Below, one piece after another: positions 23,399 through 36,599 of a DNA stretch of 64,000 nt. The stretch is from Piper betle. Lineage: Eukaryota > Streptophyta > Magnoliopsida > Piperales > Piperaceae. The DNA is taken from positions 372,001-436,000 of the forward strand of contig JAURVB010013801.1 of NCBI GenBank assembly GCA_033002965.1, given 5' to 3'. The notes below the pieces were generated by a model. The model searched no databases and was not told the origin of the DNA. It was given only the letters and a program-made list of their open reading frames with translations. A program made the position numbers and the translations under genes. Numbering within the stretch: position 1 is the stretch's first letter; every line of letters begins with the position of its first letter.

Positions 23399-26300
23399 CT
23401 AGCCTTGCTTTGCGCTTCCCATCTTCATCTCGCGAGTTTGCTGACCTTCACTGCTTGAGGTGGATGGATTAAGGCCATACTCGCTTGTAGCTCCCCCATA
23501 TTCACTACTTCCATGATCTTGACTTTCAAAAGCCAGTTGATAATGCCTCTTAATGTCTTCGTTGCGTTGAAAGGTGTTGTATTGCTGGCTGCTTGAATCA
23601 TAATCTGAGCTCCCATCGATCCTACTGTGGCCGGGAGGGATACCACCATCATTAAGAGAGTCGAGAGATACACTTCCTTCTAAGGTCCGAACAATCTGTT
23701 CGAAAAGTTGGATCGCAAAGTTAGTTGAAGTGGGCAGATTCTAAACATATATTAGCAGAGTCAAAAATGGAAAAGAGAGCTAAAAAGATAAACAGCGGCA
23801 AAGCAGAAAAACAAGACACAAAAAAAGGAAAGAAAAACAAGGCAAAAATTTTATAAACCACTAATACATCTGATAAACACCCTAATGACGAGCAACTCCA
23901 CATTATTCCATAAAATTAGCCTCATTATAAATCAGCCACAATTAGAATAAGATTCTCACTTCAAGGCTGATAATCCTAAGGCAACTAGGTTTACTGTTAT
24001 GCCTTAGGATGATCAGCCTTGAAGTGAGAATCTTCTTCCAATTGTTTTGTATCTAATAATTGCGGTTGATTTACAATGGGACTGATTTTAATGTGGAGCT
24101 GTCCGTCATCGTACCCCCACAATCCACAATTTAACACAAAAAAGAATACTGTGTAAAGTCGTGAAGCAGTCCAGGCAAATTGTTTGAGAAATTCTACAAG
24201 AATACAGTCACATAATTATGTCATAAAACAAGGCAACGTAGTTCTCCATAGTAATTCGCAGAACATACCTGACTCATGAGTGGGCGACGCCTGGCCAAAT
24301 GGCGGACACTTCCTGCAGCACAAGCAACCATTCGAGCCATTACATCACGATCATAGTTATTTTGCAGTTTTGGATCAACAAGGTGATCGTATTTCCCTTC
24401 CTCCATTGCAAGCGCGAGTAATGGCAGCGCCTATTGTTACAAGATGATAAATCAACCAATTGTAGCATGCCTTAACAAGTATTAGAGCCAAAAAACTCAA
24501 TTGACAAGAATTAAAAAAAACACCAACCCAGTTAACCAAGCTATCATCTTCATGAGAGGGGCTGGAATTTACAGGCCGCCTTCCAGTTATGAGTTCCAAA
24601 AGCATCACACCAAATGAGTAAACGTCTGACTTATAAGACACTTTGCCAGTAGACGCATACTCTGGTGCCAAATATCTGAAAGAAACACCAACCCATATTT
24701 TAATGAGTGAAAAAGTGAAGTTCAGAAATCAAGTGTAGGCACATAGAACCGACAGTGCAGATAAAATACACCCAAACAATGTCCAAAACTAATGTAATAA
24801 TGTCATGGTACATGAGCACGTTAACAGAAAGTCGTCAAACAAAATTCTATACAGCCGGTTTTCACTGGATACTTTTATATAGATAAGAGTATTTGGTGAA
24901 AATTGAATTCCTTTGCACTAAGTGCATGCAGAATCTTGAATTTTAGCTAAACTTGCCCTGTGTTCTGCATAACTGAGATGATCCGAGAAGAGATGGGGCA
25001 ACTATCTTAGCTAGGTGTGACAATTTGTACAGAAATTTCAAATGAAATTAACGCTTGAACTTTTCTTAACTGATCCTCGTTCCTACAATGATTTCAAATA
25101 ATTAAATAAACAATATTGCACATACATACCCAAAGGTGCCCATCACGCGAGTGGACAAGTGAGTGTTAGCATCAGGTGCGTCCTTCGCAAGTCCAAAATC
25201 TGCAACCTGCAGCATGCGAAATAACCGTCTGGTATATATTAGTAAGACTTTTTCAAGTAATATTATAAAAAAATGTCATGCCTTCGCTTCAAAATTGTAA
25301 TCGAGAAGTATATTGGCTGCTTTGATATCTCGATGAATGATCTTAGGATGGCCTACAAAACAAAAACCCGATCGTAAGAACTAAAGATACAATGCAGGCG
25401 CCAATCTAGAGTTAGAAGACATGGAATACCCACAATCCTCATGCAGATAAGCAAGTCCTTTTGCAGCACCCAGAGCAATCCTTTGGCGGACAGACCATTC
25501 CAGCGTTGGCCTTCCTTTGCCTGCCAAACATTCAAAATTATTCATAAAAAAATCCTAAAAGAAAATGAGAAATCAAGCGACAGACAATTATCATCAAAGT
25601 AGATGCAATCAACTCTATACATGGAGCTCACCGTGCAAATGATACTCGAGAGTCTTATTGGGAACAAACTCATAAACAAGCATTTTCTGGCCATCGGCAA
25701 TGCAGTATCCAACCAAGGAAACCAAGTGCCGGTGATGCACTCGGCTGATAATTTCCACCTCTGCTTGGAACTCTCTCTCCCTGCCAACTGCCAGCCTTGA
25801 GCTGCTTGATCGCAACTTCCTTCCCATTGGGGAGTATCCCCTTGTGGACGTATCCAAATGCACCTTGACCCAGGAGATTGGCATCTGAGAAGCCGTCAGT
25901 CGCCATGGCCAGTTCCTCCAAGCTAAACGTGTTCTTCGAGAATCCAAGGGCCAACCCAGGTGAGGGAGGAGGAAGAGGCGCTTCGGAGCCAGAGTAGTTG
26001 GAGCTCGACCCTCCACTGCTGATGATGGCCGGCGGTGGCGGGACTTGAGGTGGGAACCTGCCGACATTGTCCGCCGGCGGCGGCGCGCTGTATGGCCAAC
26101 GATTCTGCCCACTGCCGTATGGATCGCCTGCGAACGACCAAACCACCAAAACGAACAAAAAGTCGGGATCTTTAGTAAGAACAAGATCAAAAAAAGATAA
26201 GATTCAGAGATTTGGAGTTTTTTAAGACCTTTGCGTGGTGGGGACGTAGGCCGGGGCGGGTATACATAGTCCGGCAGATCAGACTTCTTCTTCTTCCTAC

Positions 26301-26721
26301 GACAGCAGAAGAAGATAACACCCACCACCACAAGAGCTAACACGCCGGCAATCACAGCCCCCACCACAATCCCCGTCGAATTAGAGCTCGACGGCGACGG
26401 CGGCGGCGGCGAAATCGAGCCCGGCGACGGCGGCGAAGGTGGAGACGGAGTAGTCGGAGGCGATGTCGACCCCGGCGGAGAAGGCGGGGAAGACCGCGCG
26501 TCCGGGGGAGGCGGCGAAGGAGGGGATTCCGAAGACGGCGGAGTCGACGCATCTGGCGGCGGAGGAGGGGAATTCAAAGGAGGCGGGGTCGCCGCAACCG
26601 CCGGCGGCGGCGCCGGCACAGTCGGAGACGGCTGCGGCAATGTCCCATTACCCGTCGGCGGAGGAGGCGATGTGCCACTCGTCGCCGGCGGCGACGACGG
26701 TGCCGGCGAAGGAGTCGACAT
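23399..26721 (-). CDS. Proline-rich extensin-like receptor kinase (PERK)
   Basis: Eight exons: 26721-26229, 26127-25632, 25520-25434, 25352-25282, 25206-25130, 24675-24528, 24430-24269, 23695-23399; about 609 residues, normal for PERKs. ATG at 26721 ([12 protein letters not shown]) is the first in frame. Order: extracellular domain rich in SPPPP-type runs (about 1-115), membrane segment [20 protein letters not shown], basic stop-transfer CCRRKKKK, variable linker, kinase. Catalytic motifs are intact: [56 protein letters not shown]. The C-terminus has the family tail [20 protein letters not shown]. PERKs sit in the plasma membrane and bind the cell wall. An extra base at 25786-25787, just after KQLKAGS, shifts the frame before [19 protein letters not shown]; all other exons join in phase. 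Intron 4 has a GC donor (25281-25280). A foldback element lies in intron 7. Confidence 0.88.
23885..24109. mobile_element. Foldback element (MITE-like) in PERK intron 7
   Basis: Arms 23949-23983 and 24000-24034 pair over 35 bases with one mismatch (AAGATTCTCACTTCAAGGCT in the left arm), separated by a 16-base loop. Pairing extends outward imperfectly to ATGACG...CTCCACATTA at 23885 and its complement TAATGTGGAG...CGTCAT at 24109. The whole can fold into one long hairpin. No coding capacity. It lies on the transcribed strand of the PERK intron. Confidence 0.8.
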
Positions 26722-28794
26722 CGGCAACCTCCAGCTGCGACAAGACCGTCAAAATACGCAGGATCGGACGGCGGCTCGAACCGAATCCCCAGCGACTGAC
26801 CGCCGGCGCGGAGGTAGGCGGCGTGTCAGTCGGAGGAAGATAGCTGGAGTCTATTGGTGGCCTTTTTGGGAGCTCGCGCTGTGTGCATTTTAATGCGTCG
26901 AAAGAGGAGACGAAGGGGAGTCGTCAGATCGTGACGGGCAACGCACGTAGGAGAAATCCTGGCCGTCAGATGGCGGGAGATTGGAATCGGTATTCCCGCT
27001 GGCTGCGCATACGACTTCTTCGGTCGGGGATAGATCAATGTGTGGGCCCGGGATTGTCAGTGAGCATTTTCCGTGGGGCCGGGCCTGGCGGGACCGAGTT
27101 TCTTGACTTCGTCCGGGCTCCAAGCTAAGGAAACTTGGTTTGTCGAATAATACACGACTTTTATTGTTATTATTATTTTAAATTTAAAAAAAGTGTTTCT
27201 CATTTTATTTTTAGGTTTTTATTCCCTAGACGCGGGGGGTTGACTGTTACGATCATCATGGTCGTTGAAATCTTCCCATGGTATTGTAATAATCTGATAA
27301 GCTCTTCTCATTTAGAGATGTAAAGAGTTTATTAAGTGAAAAATAATCTCTTCTTGAAATATAATTGCAATGGGATGAAGTTTAGTGGTTTACAAAATAC
27401 ATCTTATCCTGTAAACATTCAACTTTGCCTCAGCTTTTATGTTTGGGCGATCACAATCACCATAAGGCAAGGCAGATAGATAATGCCTACAGAAAAAAAT
27501 TGAAAAAATATTAATCTTGAGGACAGAAATAGAAATGGGACCATCTTTTTTGTAATGTGTTTACAATTCATCAAACCATAATTAATTAATTCAAACAAGA
27601 GGAGTGCGATCATCATCATCTTGACCTTGTCCTCCTCATTGGAAAGAGATTGACAACTTATTTATTTGTGAAAACCGTGTTAGTATATATAAGGACAAAC
27701 CAGACAGTTTTGGTGCAACAAAGAAGCCGTGTTCGCGTGTTTGTTTGAGAGTATTTGGACTAAACTTGAATTAATATATTTTTAAACGAAATTAGAAGAA
27801 AATATTTATCTTAACATCGATTCATGAGTTAGATATGAAAATAATGGTTTCGGCCAATTTTTAGAACCAGATACACGCAACCTTTTATCGGATCCGCTTA
27901 AATTATAAAAGGTACATGGTTGTGGCTTTAGTTAGAACTCCCAAGTATTCGTTGAATTAAGTGGTATTTTTCTTAATAAAAATTCGATTTCTTTATCTTT
28001 CTTATTGTGTCTAGTCAGCAAGTAGTTTACTAGTAACGAGCAAAAATCTCTTCTAGTTAAGGTCTTGGGATCTAATGAATTACAAATACAAAGCCCAAGC
28101 AAATATATGTCTAAACAGGTCCAAGATAGGGGTGCAAGCCATGCAACCACAATCAAATATCATTTATTAATTTTTCAGTTATTAATTATTTAACACCATT
28201 TACCGTTTATATGATGATGTATCACTATCGAGTTTTTATTATTTTGACCAATAATAAATATTTAGTAATTGATAATTTTTTATTTGAAATTTTGAACCAT
28301 GCAAATTTTTTGATACATTTTTTTTATTTATTTAAAGAATAAAAATATTTAATTATTTTATTTTAATTTAATTCTAAATCGACCTTAGAAACTGACCGGC
28401 CATTTAGCGTCCAGGACCGGCCAAGGGCACATATGGCCGGATACAGACGTCCCATTGACTCCGTTTATTTTAAACAATAGAGCCCCCATGGCATACGTTA
28501 TTGAGCTGAATAATTAAGAAAGGCTTGGAATAAGTCCACAAGCTAATTAATAAATTAAAAAGTATTGCATATTAATCATTGGCGGGCATAAACAAATGCA
28601 TAACATGCATGACAGAGTTTTGCCAGTATATATATTAGACTTAGTATGAAAATGTTCCATATATGATCCATAACAATAATGAAGTCTTGTTGAAATACAT
28701 AGACCCAGAAAATTTATTCATTAATGGATGAAATTTACAACAAAACCCAGAAATTGTACTTTTTTGTATATAAGAATGAGAGAAGAAGATGATC
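26722..28794. other. Upstream region of PERK, then AT-rich spacer
   Basis: The first 400 bases are GC-rich and form the 5' flank of the PERK gene; open frames on both strands here are composition shadows. Beyond 27130 the sequence is AT-rich without a recognisable gene. Confidence 0.5.
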
Positions 28795-28877
28795 TCACTT
28801 CAAGATGGTAATGAGGTAATAGATTTGCATAAAACCAGCAATGACAGCTATTTCGGAAGACCGGTTTAACTTCCAAG
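28795..28877 (-). other. Possible terminal exon of an unknown gene or gene remnant
   Basis: After an acceptor-like GTGCAG the minus strand reads WKLNRSSEIAVIAGFMQIYY and six more residues to a TGA, partly hydrophobic. No upstream exon was found to 30 kb. I do not recognise the family; it may be a remnant or chance. Confidence 0.2.
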
Positions 28878-29084
28878 CTGCACTGGGAAATAAGAAACTA
28901 GTATCGGCGTAACAAGTATAATAGAATAGTAGTTGGTTTCTTAGTCAAAGTCTGAACTAATAAAGCCACATTGTAGAGACTACGAAGGTGGGTAATCTGC
29001 CGCGTAGTCTTAGGCTCATAACCAAGCAAGAAACGATTGTACGTCTTGTCAAAGGCAACTGCCCCGCGGGGTTATTAATTGAAC

Positions 29085-29570
29085 GAGTTAATTTATAAAT
29101 ATTTAGTATTTAGTTCGATTTGATTCGATTTAAAATTTGATATTTTTTAAAATTTCACATTTAAATATTTAAATTTGAACTCAAATCCTTCGAATCGGTT
29201 TGAACAAGATAATATTCAACTTGATTCAATTCGATTATATTAAATTTGATTCAAAATTGACTCGTAACTCGACTTCAATTTGACTTGATAAAATAATATA
29301 ATAATATAATCTTTATATTATTTATATATATATATATATTAATAAATTTAATTATAATTAATTTTATATATTTATAAATAATATAATAATAACATAGTGA
29401 GACAACTTGGAAGTTGTAGGTTCAATCAAACTAATTATTTTTAATTTTATAATTGAGCTAATTTTAAATTTATGAACGAATTAGATTCAAACTTATCAAA
29501 ATTAAACAATTTAAATATATTTAAACCAAATTAAATTTAAATAACATAAAAAATATTAAGCATATTCGAG
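29085..29570 (-). mobile_element. Second, diverged copy of the GAGTCGAG-type element
   Basis: The left edge TTATTAATTGAACGAGTTA is the complement of the right-end type of the 506-883 element. Inside, read on the minus strand, the phrases CCTACAACTTCCAAGTTGT and ATAAAGATTATATTATTATA follow the same order as in that copy. The other end is diverged. It includes a (TA)n tract near 29324-29338. Confidence 0.5.
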
Positions 29571-30993
29571 CGGAATCGACGGAAAAGAGTCTAGAAGATG
29601 AACCTTCGCCATCCTTTCTAGTCTAGTTTTCACATCTAATTAGGCCGTCATGTGATTGCAAATTTACAACACTTCAACAGCTGCCAGTCTCTTCAAACTT
29701 CAAAAGTTCTAAGACATCCGCAATTAAAATATTACACTTTGTCATTTCCAACATGTTTTACTAGGCCGGCGTCATGCAATTTAGTGCAATGTTTAGCACC
29801 GGAATCACGCCTTGGAGAGTTGAGAAGGTTAGGCAGTGCACAGATGTCGGAAATTGACAGCAACCATTTGACGGGAATGTTGGGGCCGAGTGGGAGAGGA
29901 AGGTGCACAGCTTCTTCCTCAGCTTGTTCCTTTTTTTTCTTTCTTTTACCTTTAGCATGTGCTGCCACCCCCACCACCGCAATAGGATAATTGAGGCATG
30001 CCATCATCAAATCCTCCCCTTGATTGGTGCATCTAATTAAGGAAGAAAATTTTTACTTTCATTGGACATGATATTTTTTGTATCACCAACTTATCATAAA
30101 GTCCGGCAATTATATATGCGGAGATATTGGGCCATTGGCCCTTTGTTTTTTCTTCCCACCCCCCAAGTCAACTCGTACAAATCTCATCACCCATTTTATT
30201 CCTGAGTTGAATGGAGTACGTTGAGTAACTATTAAGTTAGCCTTGTTTTCACAGAAAAGAATGAAAGTCGGGAAAGAAGATAGTAAATATTGAAAAAAAG
30301 AAGAAGGCCCGCTTCTTCCATGTGTGTATATGTTATACAAATGATTTGTGAAATAGACAGACTTTCAGGAGTTGCGAATTTTTTGCGACTGCAAAATTAA
30401 AATTTTATAAAGGATATTAAAAAAATTACGCTCTCCATTGGTGGGTCGTATTTCATCCAACAAAAAGACACATAATATCACAAAATCGATCCTCGATCAG
30501 TAATTAACTTCCCTATTAGCCTCTGATTATACCCAGCTAAATACTACCAAGAGTTTTGCCGATTCTTATTTATAGCTATAACCATTTAAGTTTCATTCAA
30601 ATTAAATCCTACGAATATTGATAATATTATTATATTAGTCGGGCATATGAAACTCATTCAATCTATATCAAATAATTTAATTCAACTTTACGTTGGTAAA
30701 TAGGAGTACATCCAATGGATAAATTATCAAGGTCGCAAACTTCATATCGATGTCTGTACAAAGAATTTTATACAAGATAAAATTGCATGCTACAAGCATC
30801 TAAATTTACAGCTTTCTATTCATGCAATCAAATCATGTCGGCAAATGAGAATGTGGACGGTCATAGTGTAAAATGGGGTTAAAGGAGTTAAAGCAGGCGG
30901 CAAGTGCTGCCTCATACCTTTTGGCGCGCACAGTAAATTGCAGAAAATATGCACCCCGCGAGCACTAGAGAAATTGTAGGAGTGCATTGACAC
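29571..30993. other. Intergenic spacer downstream of NYC1
   Basis: No recognisable gene. The overlapping minus frames at 29732-30010 lack domains. The 3' UTR of the neighbouring gene is expected within the last few hundred bases. Confidence 0.5.
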
Positions 30994-33900
30994 TTAGGTC
31001 GAGCTGGAGAGAATGATGAAAGCACAAACAACTGAAAGGGAGAAAACCGACACCCAAGTATTTTCTGTGTACATTTCCATGGCGTCAGTGAAAGAAATGC
31101 GAGTGCGGCTCTCAGCCCAGTTACGAATTCGATCTGCCTCTGCTGCATAGAGAGCTCTTCCCTGCACAAAAAAAGGATCCAATATCCAAATGAGTTCCCT
31201 TAGAACTTAGAATTAAGGTAAATGCACACAGTAAGGAAGCTAAAAATCAAAGCTAAAAATGTCCTAGTTGAAAGGACCCCCTCTACCTGGTCATCAAACC
31301 ATCGACCTTGACGCAACCAAGCAGTCACTAGTGCAAGCAAAATACGAGGTGGAGTTAAGTAGTTTATAGCTCTGCCAGTTCCCTTAACAATCCTTATTCT
31401 AGGTACCAATGTCCTAGCTACAGTTTCCGGGAGCTCACAAATGATGTTGAACATTTGCTTATTCCTTAACGTAGAGCCACTGCAAGCAAATACCTAAACA
31501 TTATTTCAACTCAAAATACTAGTCGGAATAGCATCATAAAAAGCTAGACTCCAAAGACAGAAATATTAGCAGATCAATGAATATTTGGAAATCAAACAAA
31601 TGCTTTACTTTCTTGGACTATTTTATATCTATTGAAGCGTATTTTTCTGGGTTCAAAAGCCATAAACTAAGTTCTAAATTCACCTCAAAAGCAAGTCAGT
31701 TAAAACCATTCCTGGAGATGCTGTGTGCACACCAACCTTGGACCGCTTGCACTCTTTCAGAAGAGATGCTTGAAGCTGTCTCAACCCACATTTTGTTGAT
31801 CCATAACTGCCAAAAAGATGAATAGCGATGTCTAAATAGTTCTGATGGACATAATCCCAATCTTTTTTCCAACAAGAAGTTAAAGAAACATAGGCTTTCC
31901 TTGTTAAGAACCATGATTAAACTTGTCTCCCAGATCAACACGCATAAAAGACAACAAAGCAGGAAAAAAACTCAAAATCATGCATGCAAAAAGGCTTACA
32001 CAGCAGTCAGCGGAGTGCTAGAGCCTCCAGAACCTGCTCCATCCATATTAAATATGTGACCTCCCTTCTTCTGCGACATCATGACATGCATTGCTTCTCG
32101 GGTGCAGATAAGAGAACCAATTAAGTTCGTTGATACAATCTGAATAAGAAAATGTAACGAGTTAAAAAGTGCAACCAAGGGAAAAGAGAAAATGAAATCA
32201 GTGTATTTCAGTATTCAAACTTTAAACAATGGTCAAAGGATCAGCGCACCAATATTATCTAACACAAGAATTGCATCTACCAAGGTCATCGTGAATGCTT
32301 GGAAAAGCTTTACCTGGTTAATATCTTCATCTGTAAACTGCAGCAATGGCCTAAATCCCTTGTTTGTACCGGCATTATTAATCTGCCACAGAATATAAAA
32401 ATGTGATATTTCAGACACAAGAACATGAATGCAAGTAAGAAATAATCACAATTTTAATTTTCACTTTAACCTCCCCAAAGGTCTAACTAATAGCAAAATA
32501 GTTACTGAAGTCGAAAAAGCACAAGTAAGATTCCCACTTTTGATTCACCCCCCCCACCCAACGAAAAAATCTATGCATGGCTTATGCAAATGCCGCTAGA
32601 TCTTCACTAGAAAGGGTCTCAAGTACCAAAGATTGCATTCCCTATTTCCAGCTTCCAGAAAATGTTACGCGCATTTTAGCATCTTCTGAAGGTATTGGTC
32701 AGAAGTGAAACATCAACATCATCATCAGTATCCACTCACCCAAATATCTATGGAACCAAGCTCTGAAGCAGCAAATTCGGACAACCTTTTCACGTCGTCA
32801 GGTTTGCAAACATCACAAGCCACACCAACCACCTTGGCACGTGCCATCAATCTTCTGTTTGCACTATCTGCTGTGGCTAAACCTTCCTCTAAAGTCTGCT
32901 GAAGCTCATTTACAATAGCTTCTACAGACTCAGGGCTGCCTTGAAAATAAACAAATTGAGACATCAATATCGGGCAAAATAAAAGACATAACATGCCCAA
33001 ATGAAATGGAAGGCACAAAGGCATAAACTGACAGTTACCACCTTCGAGAAGCGATCACAACACAATCCCCATTTAGAAGAAATTCCCGGGCAAGTGCTTT
33101 ACCAAGACCCCTGGTGCTGAATTTGAACAAGAGAAATTGTCATTTTATCATCAGGATGAAACACAAATTATAGTCATTTCAACTTTGTCCAAACACATGA
33201 AGGTTATGGCCATGTGCAAAACTACCCTTATAGGATATTTCTCTTTTTGCTAATATTAACAATGGAGACTCAGTTTCCGTTTACCAAACAATCCAACCAT
33301 GCAGCAAATATAATTTATTCTTCAGGATAAATGTTTTCTTTTTATTTAAGAAAAGAAAACAGTAAAGGTGGATGAAAACTGTAATACCTTCCAGTGATGA
33401 CAACATTCCTTGGTCCAGCCTTACAATGTTCCTCCAAAACAAGATTTGCTCCAACCATGGTGCCAATAATAATTCCACCGAGCCAGCTATACCAAACCAC
33501 AGCATTCATCTGACTGTCTCCACCTTCAAAAATTAAACATAAAACAGATTATACACCCTATCAATCATCCAATAAAGGTTCATCTTCTAAATGACACATT
33601 TCTCCAACGAACCTGATAACTGGAAACCCATAGCCAGTATCACTCCTGTACTCATCATGGTCAACAAGTACCTCCCAAACTGAGTCGCAAACTATCAAAA
33701 CATTGAAATAAGTAACCATGAAGTCCAAAATCTCCGAAATCACAAACATGCACAACTCCTCCAGCTCAAATTTCACATTTTTCAGACCTAAAAACGCTTA
33801 GAAAGCAGCTTCCTCGCAAAAAATTCCACCCTTTCGCAAGATCAAACCAGAAAATCATCAAATAAAATTTGCGAAAACAAAAGAGAACACACTCACAAGC

Positions 33901-34280
33901 TCAAAACCTAAAAAAACGGACACGGAATTAGCACATACCGAGAAGAACAACTCTTCCGCCCGCGCCACCGCCCGCCGGCACTCCACCGTCGGCGCCGCGG
34001 GCATCCCCGAAACTTTGCGAATCAGCGACTTAACGGCGTACAACACGTGGCTCCTCTTCTTCAACCTCGCATCCCTCTCCCCCAACTCTCTCCCACCTCC
34101 CTCGTCGGCCTCACCGCCCTCCGACCGGAACGATCGGCACCGTAGACCCCGAACAGCGGCCGGCCTGAGGAAGGAGATAGCCGGTATGCCGCCTGGTTTG
34201 CTCCGACAGGAGTCCGGCCGGCGGGTCGGGCGGAGGTCGAAGGTCCGGAGGCCGAGCTGGAGCTTAGAGGCGGCGGACAT
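30994..34280 (-). CDS. NYC1: Chlorophyll b reductase NYC1 (short-chain dehydrogenase)
   Basis: Ten exons: 34280-33939, 33679-33613, 33523-33388, 33116-33042, 32935-32740, 32382-32314, 32139-32000, 31806-31684, 31479-31287, 31161-30994. They join in phase without a break to 502 residues, the normal length. NYC1 reduces chlorophyll b to 7-hydroxymethyl chlorophyll a with NADPH in the thylakoid membrane, the first step of chlorophyll b breakdown during senescence. Seen here: basic transit-like N-terminus; membrane segments about YLLTMMSTGVILAMGFQLSG and WYSWLGGIIIGTMVGANLVL; nucleotide-binding TGSTRGLGKALA; NNAG; catalytic YGSTK; conserved TDAMEMYTENTW; and C-terminal membrane segment VFSLSVVCAFIILSSS. 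The two N-terminal segments distinguish NYC1 from its partner NOL. It is the only long gene here with no frame damage. Confidence 0.95.
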
Positions 34281-34380
34281 GGCGGCGCCGGGTTTGGTAA
34301 CAAATGGCCGGCGGTATCGCCGCGGCCGCCCCCTCCTCTTTGATCACTTCTTGTCCCCACCTTCTTGTGGGAGTGTTTAA

Positions 34381-36599
34381 TACAAAACTCTTACCTTAAC
34401 AGATAAGATCTTTTGTTGTTGTTGTTGTTTTTTTTCAATGAAAAATCACTTGTTGATAATAGACCGACTCACTCCATTGTGCTCCATTATTGAGAAAAAC
34501 TTGTTCAAAAGCTTGGTTGAAAGTTGAAAGTTGACATGAGTTTGGACCATTGTGGGTGTTTTTGGTTAGGTTTGAGACAAAGATTGGTGTTATTTATAGT
34601 TCAAAATTTAATAAAATTCCATGTTTTTACCATTGATATCAAGGAAATTTAATCTGAATTTTTATTGCCAGATTTTCTAGCCAAAAAATGAATAATTCAT
34701 TTCAAGTAGAGTGAAATATTTACTGTGTGGAGAGCATTCGGGCAAGTAAAATGATATTTAAGTACTAACCAGCCCGTCACCTAACCTCGTTATTAAAGTG
34801 TCTTACAAATTAGGAAAGTAATGATAGTCCATTACCAGGCGGTGTTTTTTTTTTTTTGTAATAAAATAAAACCAGAGAAAAGGTGGGATGTAGATATGGA
34901 CCAAAAATATCACGGGCTACAGAAGCGTGCAGCCACTGGTTCCACCGACGTCATCAAATGCGCCCTTGGTGCCACGTCAACAAGTGACTTTCGTCCAAGG
35001 ATGACGATATTACCCTCTTCTTATATATTCTTCATCGCTTAGAAAAAAGAAAAGAGATGAAAATGTATATATCCGAGTAAGTAAGATTGCAAGCCAAGTT
35101 TTATCTGTAAATTATGACAAAGGCATTGACCGATACCTGATTACTGGGTATGTTTTTTTTTGGAAGGATTATTATTAAAAAAATAATGTTTAGTTTTACA
35201 ATAGTTATGCGCCCAAGTCTAAAATAATTTAAGCTTAATAAGTAGTATAAGTAAGATTGCGAGATACTTATTATATTATTATTTTAAAAATATCTTATTT
35301 ATTAAGTTTCAAGTAGTTTGAAAATGTGTAAGAGGGTTTTTTTCCAATTTTTTTAATTTTAACAATTTGTCGATTTGATTTATTATAAGCAGGGTTAAAA
35401 TAGTCATAAACCACTTCTTTTGTTGCTTGTCCCGTCCGCCTCAACCCGAGTTTGGCCGGCACACGCTACATGGTTCTGGGCTGAAAATGTGGGACCAAAC
35501 CGCGGAGTGTGAGGGACCCATCAGTCATCACCATGAGCTCGTCCCCGTAATTATTGACTCCAAAGCAAAACTGATCTGAAATTCGTATTGAAATAAAATA
35601 AAATATAACGAAGTGATGAAGTGTTTACGTTCGCTTCACTTGTTTCATTCAAAATTCTGTCTTTTATATCAAAATAAATAAATTTTCAGCATTAATTTGT
35701 GCTAAACATGTTAAAATTTTTAACAAAGATGATAAAAGAGATGACCTTATAATATTTCAAATAAGAATGTGAAGTTTTAAAGTAGGATCCCATTATTTTA
35801 CTGAGCTTTTTACCAAGGAAGGGGGAAGTACTTCTAAATTAGCAACGTATGAGAAAATCTGGCATAATTACTTTTAAAGGGTTGAAAATGTAAATTGTTT
35901 TATATGCCCCATTTAATTGAAAGTTGGTTTAGTTAAAAAAATTAATCTAATGTTGTAATTATGTTGACTCTGTTAGTTGTTGATTATGCAAGATAAATTT
36001 TTGTGTTATTTATTAATTGCAAAAGTAAATTTGTGCTAATTGAACTAGTTTGAGGCGACTTTGGGCATCTACCTCCTACTGGCTTTGTCAGCCTTGATTT
36101 TCAGTTGGGCCTTCGCAAAAAGGAAATACTAATAATGTACTCCTCGGTATGAATTAAGTTTATATTTATGTATGTATTGAAAGGTATGATGCATGGCTAA
36201 ACATAAACTTTGGATGAAGCGTACATTGATGTATATACGAAGGGCAGTGATATAGGAATGTATATCAAACATAAATTATACATTAACTCTACTTAATAAA
36301 ATAAACTTTTTATTTCATTTTCGATTAAATTTTCTTTAAAAAATCGGTTTGAGTTTGGTAGAGTGATTTAATTGAACTCGATTTTGGTTGATCTTGAAGA
36401 TAACAATAATTACTTATTTCGAAATTTGGCTTAAAATCAAATGAATTTAGATGTTTTTGTTTGTTTTGATATGGTTGGTCGAAGATTGGTATTATATTTT
36501 GAGTTTGACTAAACTTTATGTTTTATGGAAGATATGCAATATAAATATAGAGTGTTAATTCTACATAAAATATATTTATTTTTGAGCCGAAATGAATGA
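34381..36599. other. NYC1 upstream region and AT-rich spacer
   Basis: Apart from the ACGT cores no discrete feature is supported. A moderately GC-rich patch at 35410-35550 is not coding. The frame at 34821-35042 shows no domain. Confidence 0.5.
34944..34980 (-). promoter_or_regulatory. Two ACGT-core sites upstream of NYC1
   Basis: GACGTCAT at about 34947-34954 and TGACGTGGC (minus strand, 34971-34979) lie 670-700 bases upstream of the NYC1 start. Such cores bind bZIP factors, and NYC1 is known in Arabidopsis to be induced through ABA-linked bZIP proteins. Function here is inferred from sequence and distance only. Confidence 0.35.

Noticed and set aside
23949..24034. microRNA precursor
   Set aside because: The stem matches no miRNA I recognise and pairing continues to a full foldback element, so a transposon origin is simpler; small-RNA data could reopen this.
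26725..26727. PERK start two codons upstream
   Set aside because: The codon is TTG; the first ATG in frame is at 26721-26719 and gives the usual family start.
26463..27128. Plus-strand frames opposite and upstream of the PERK start
   Set aside because: Shadows of the proline-rich exon and GC-rich promoter.
29390..29440. tRNA-like TTCAATC phrase
   Set aside because: No acceptor or anticodon stem can be formed; it belongs to the repeat element copy.
34015..34380. Plus-strand frame opposite NYC1 exon 1
   Set aside because: Antisense shadow of a GC-rich transit-peptide exon.
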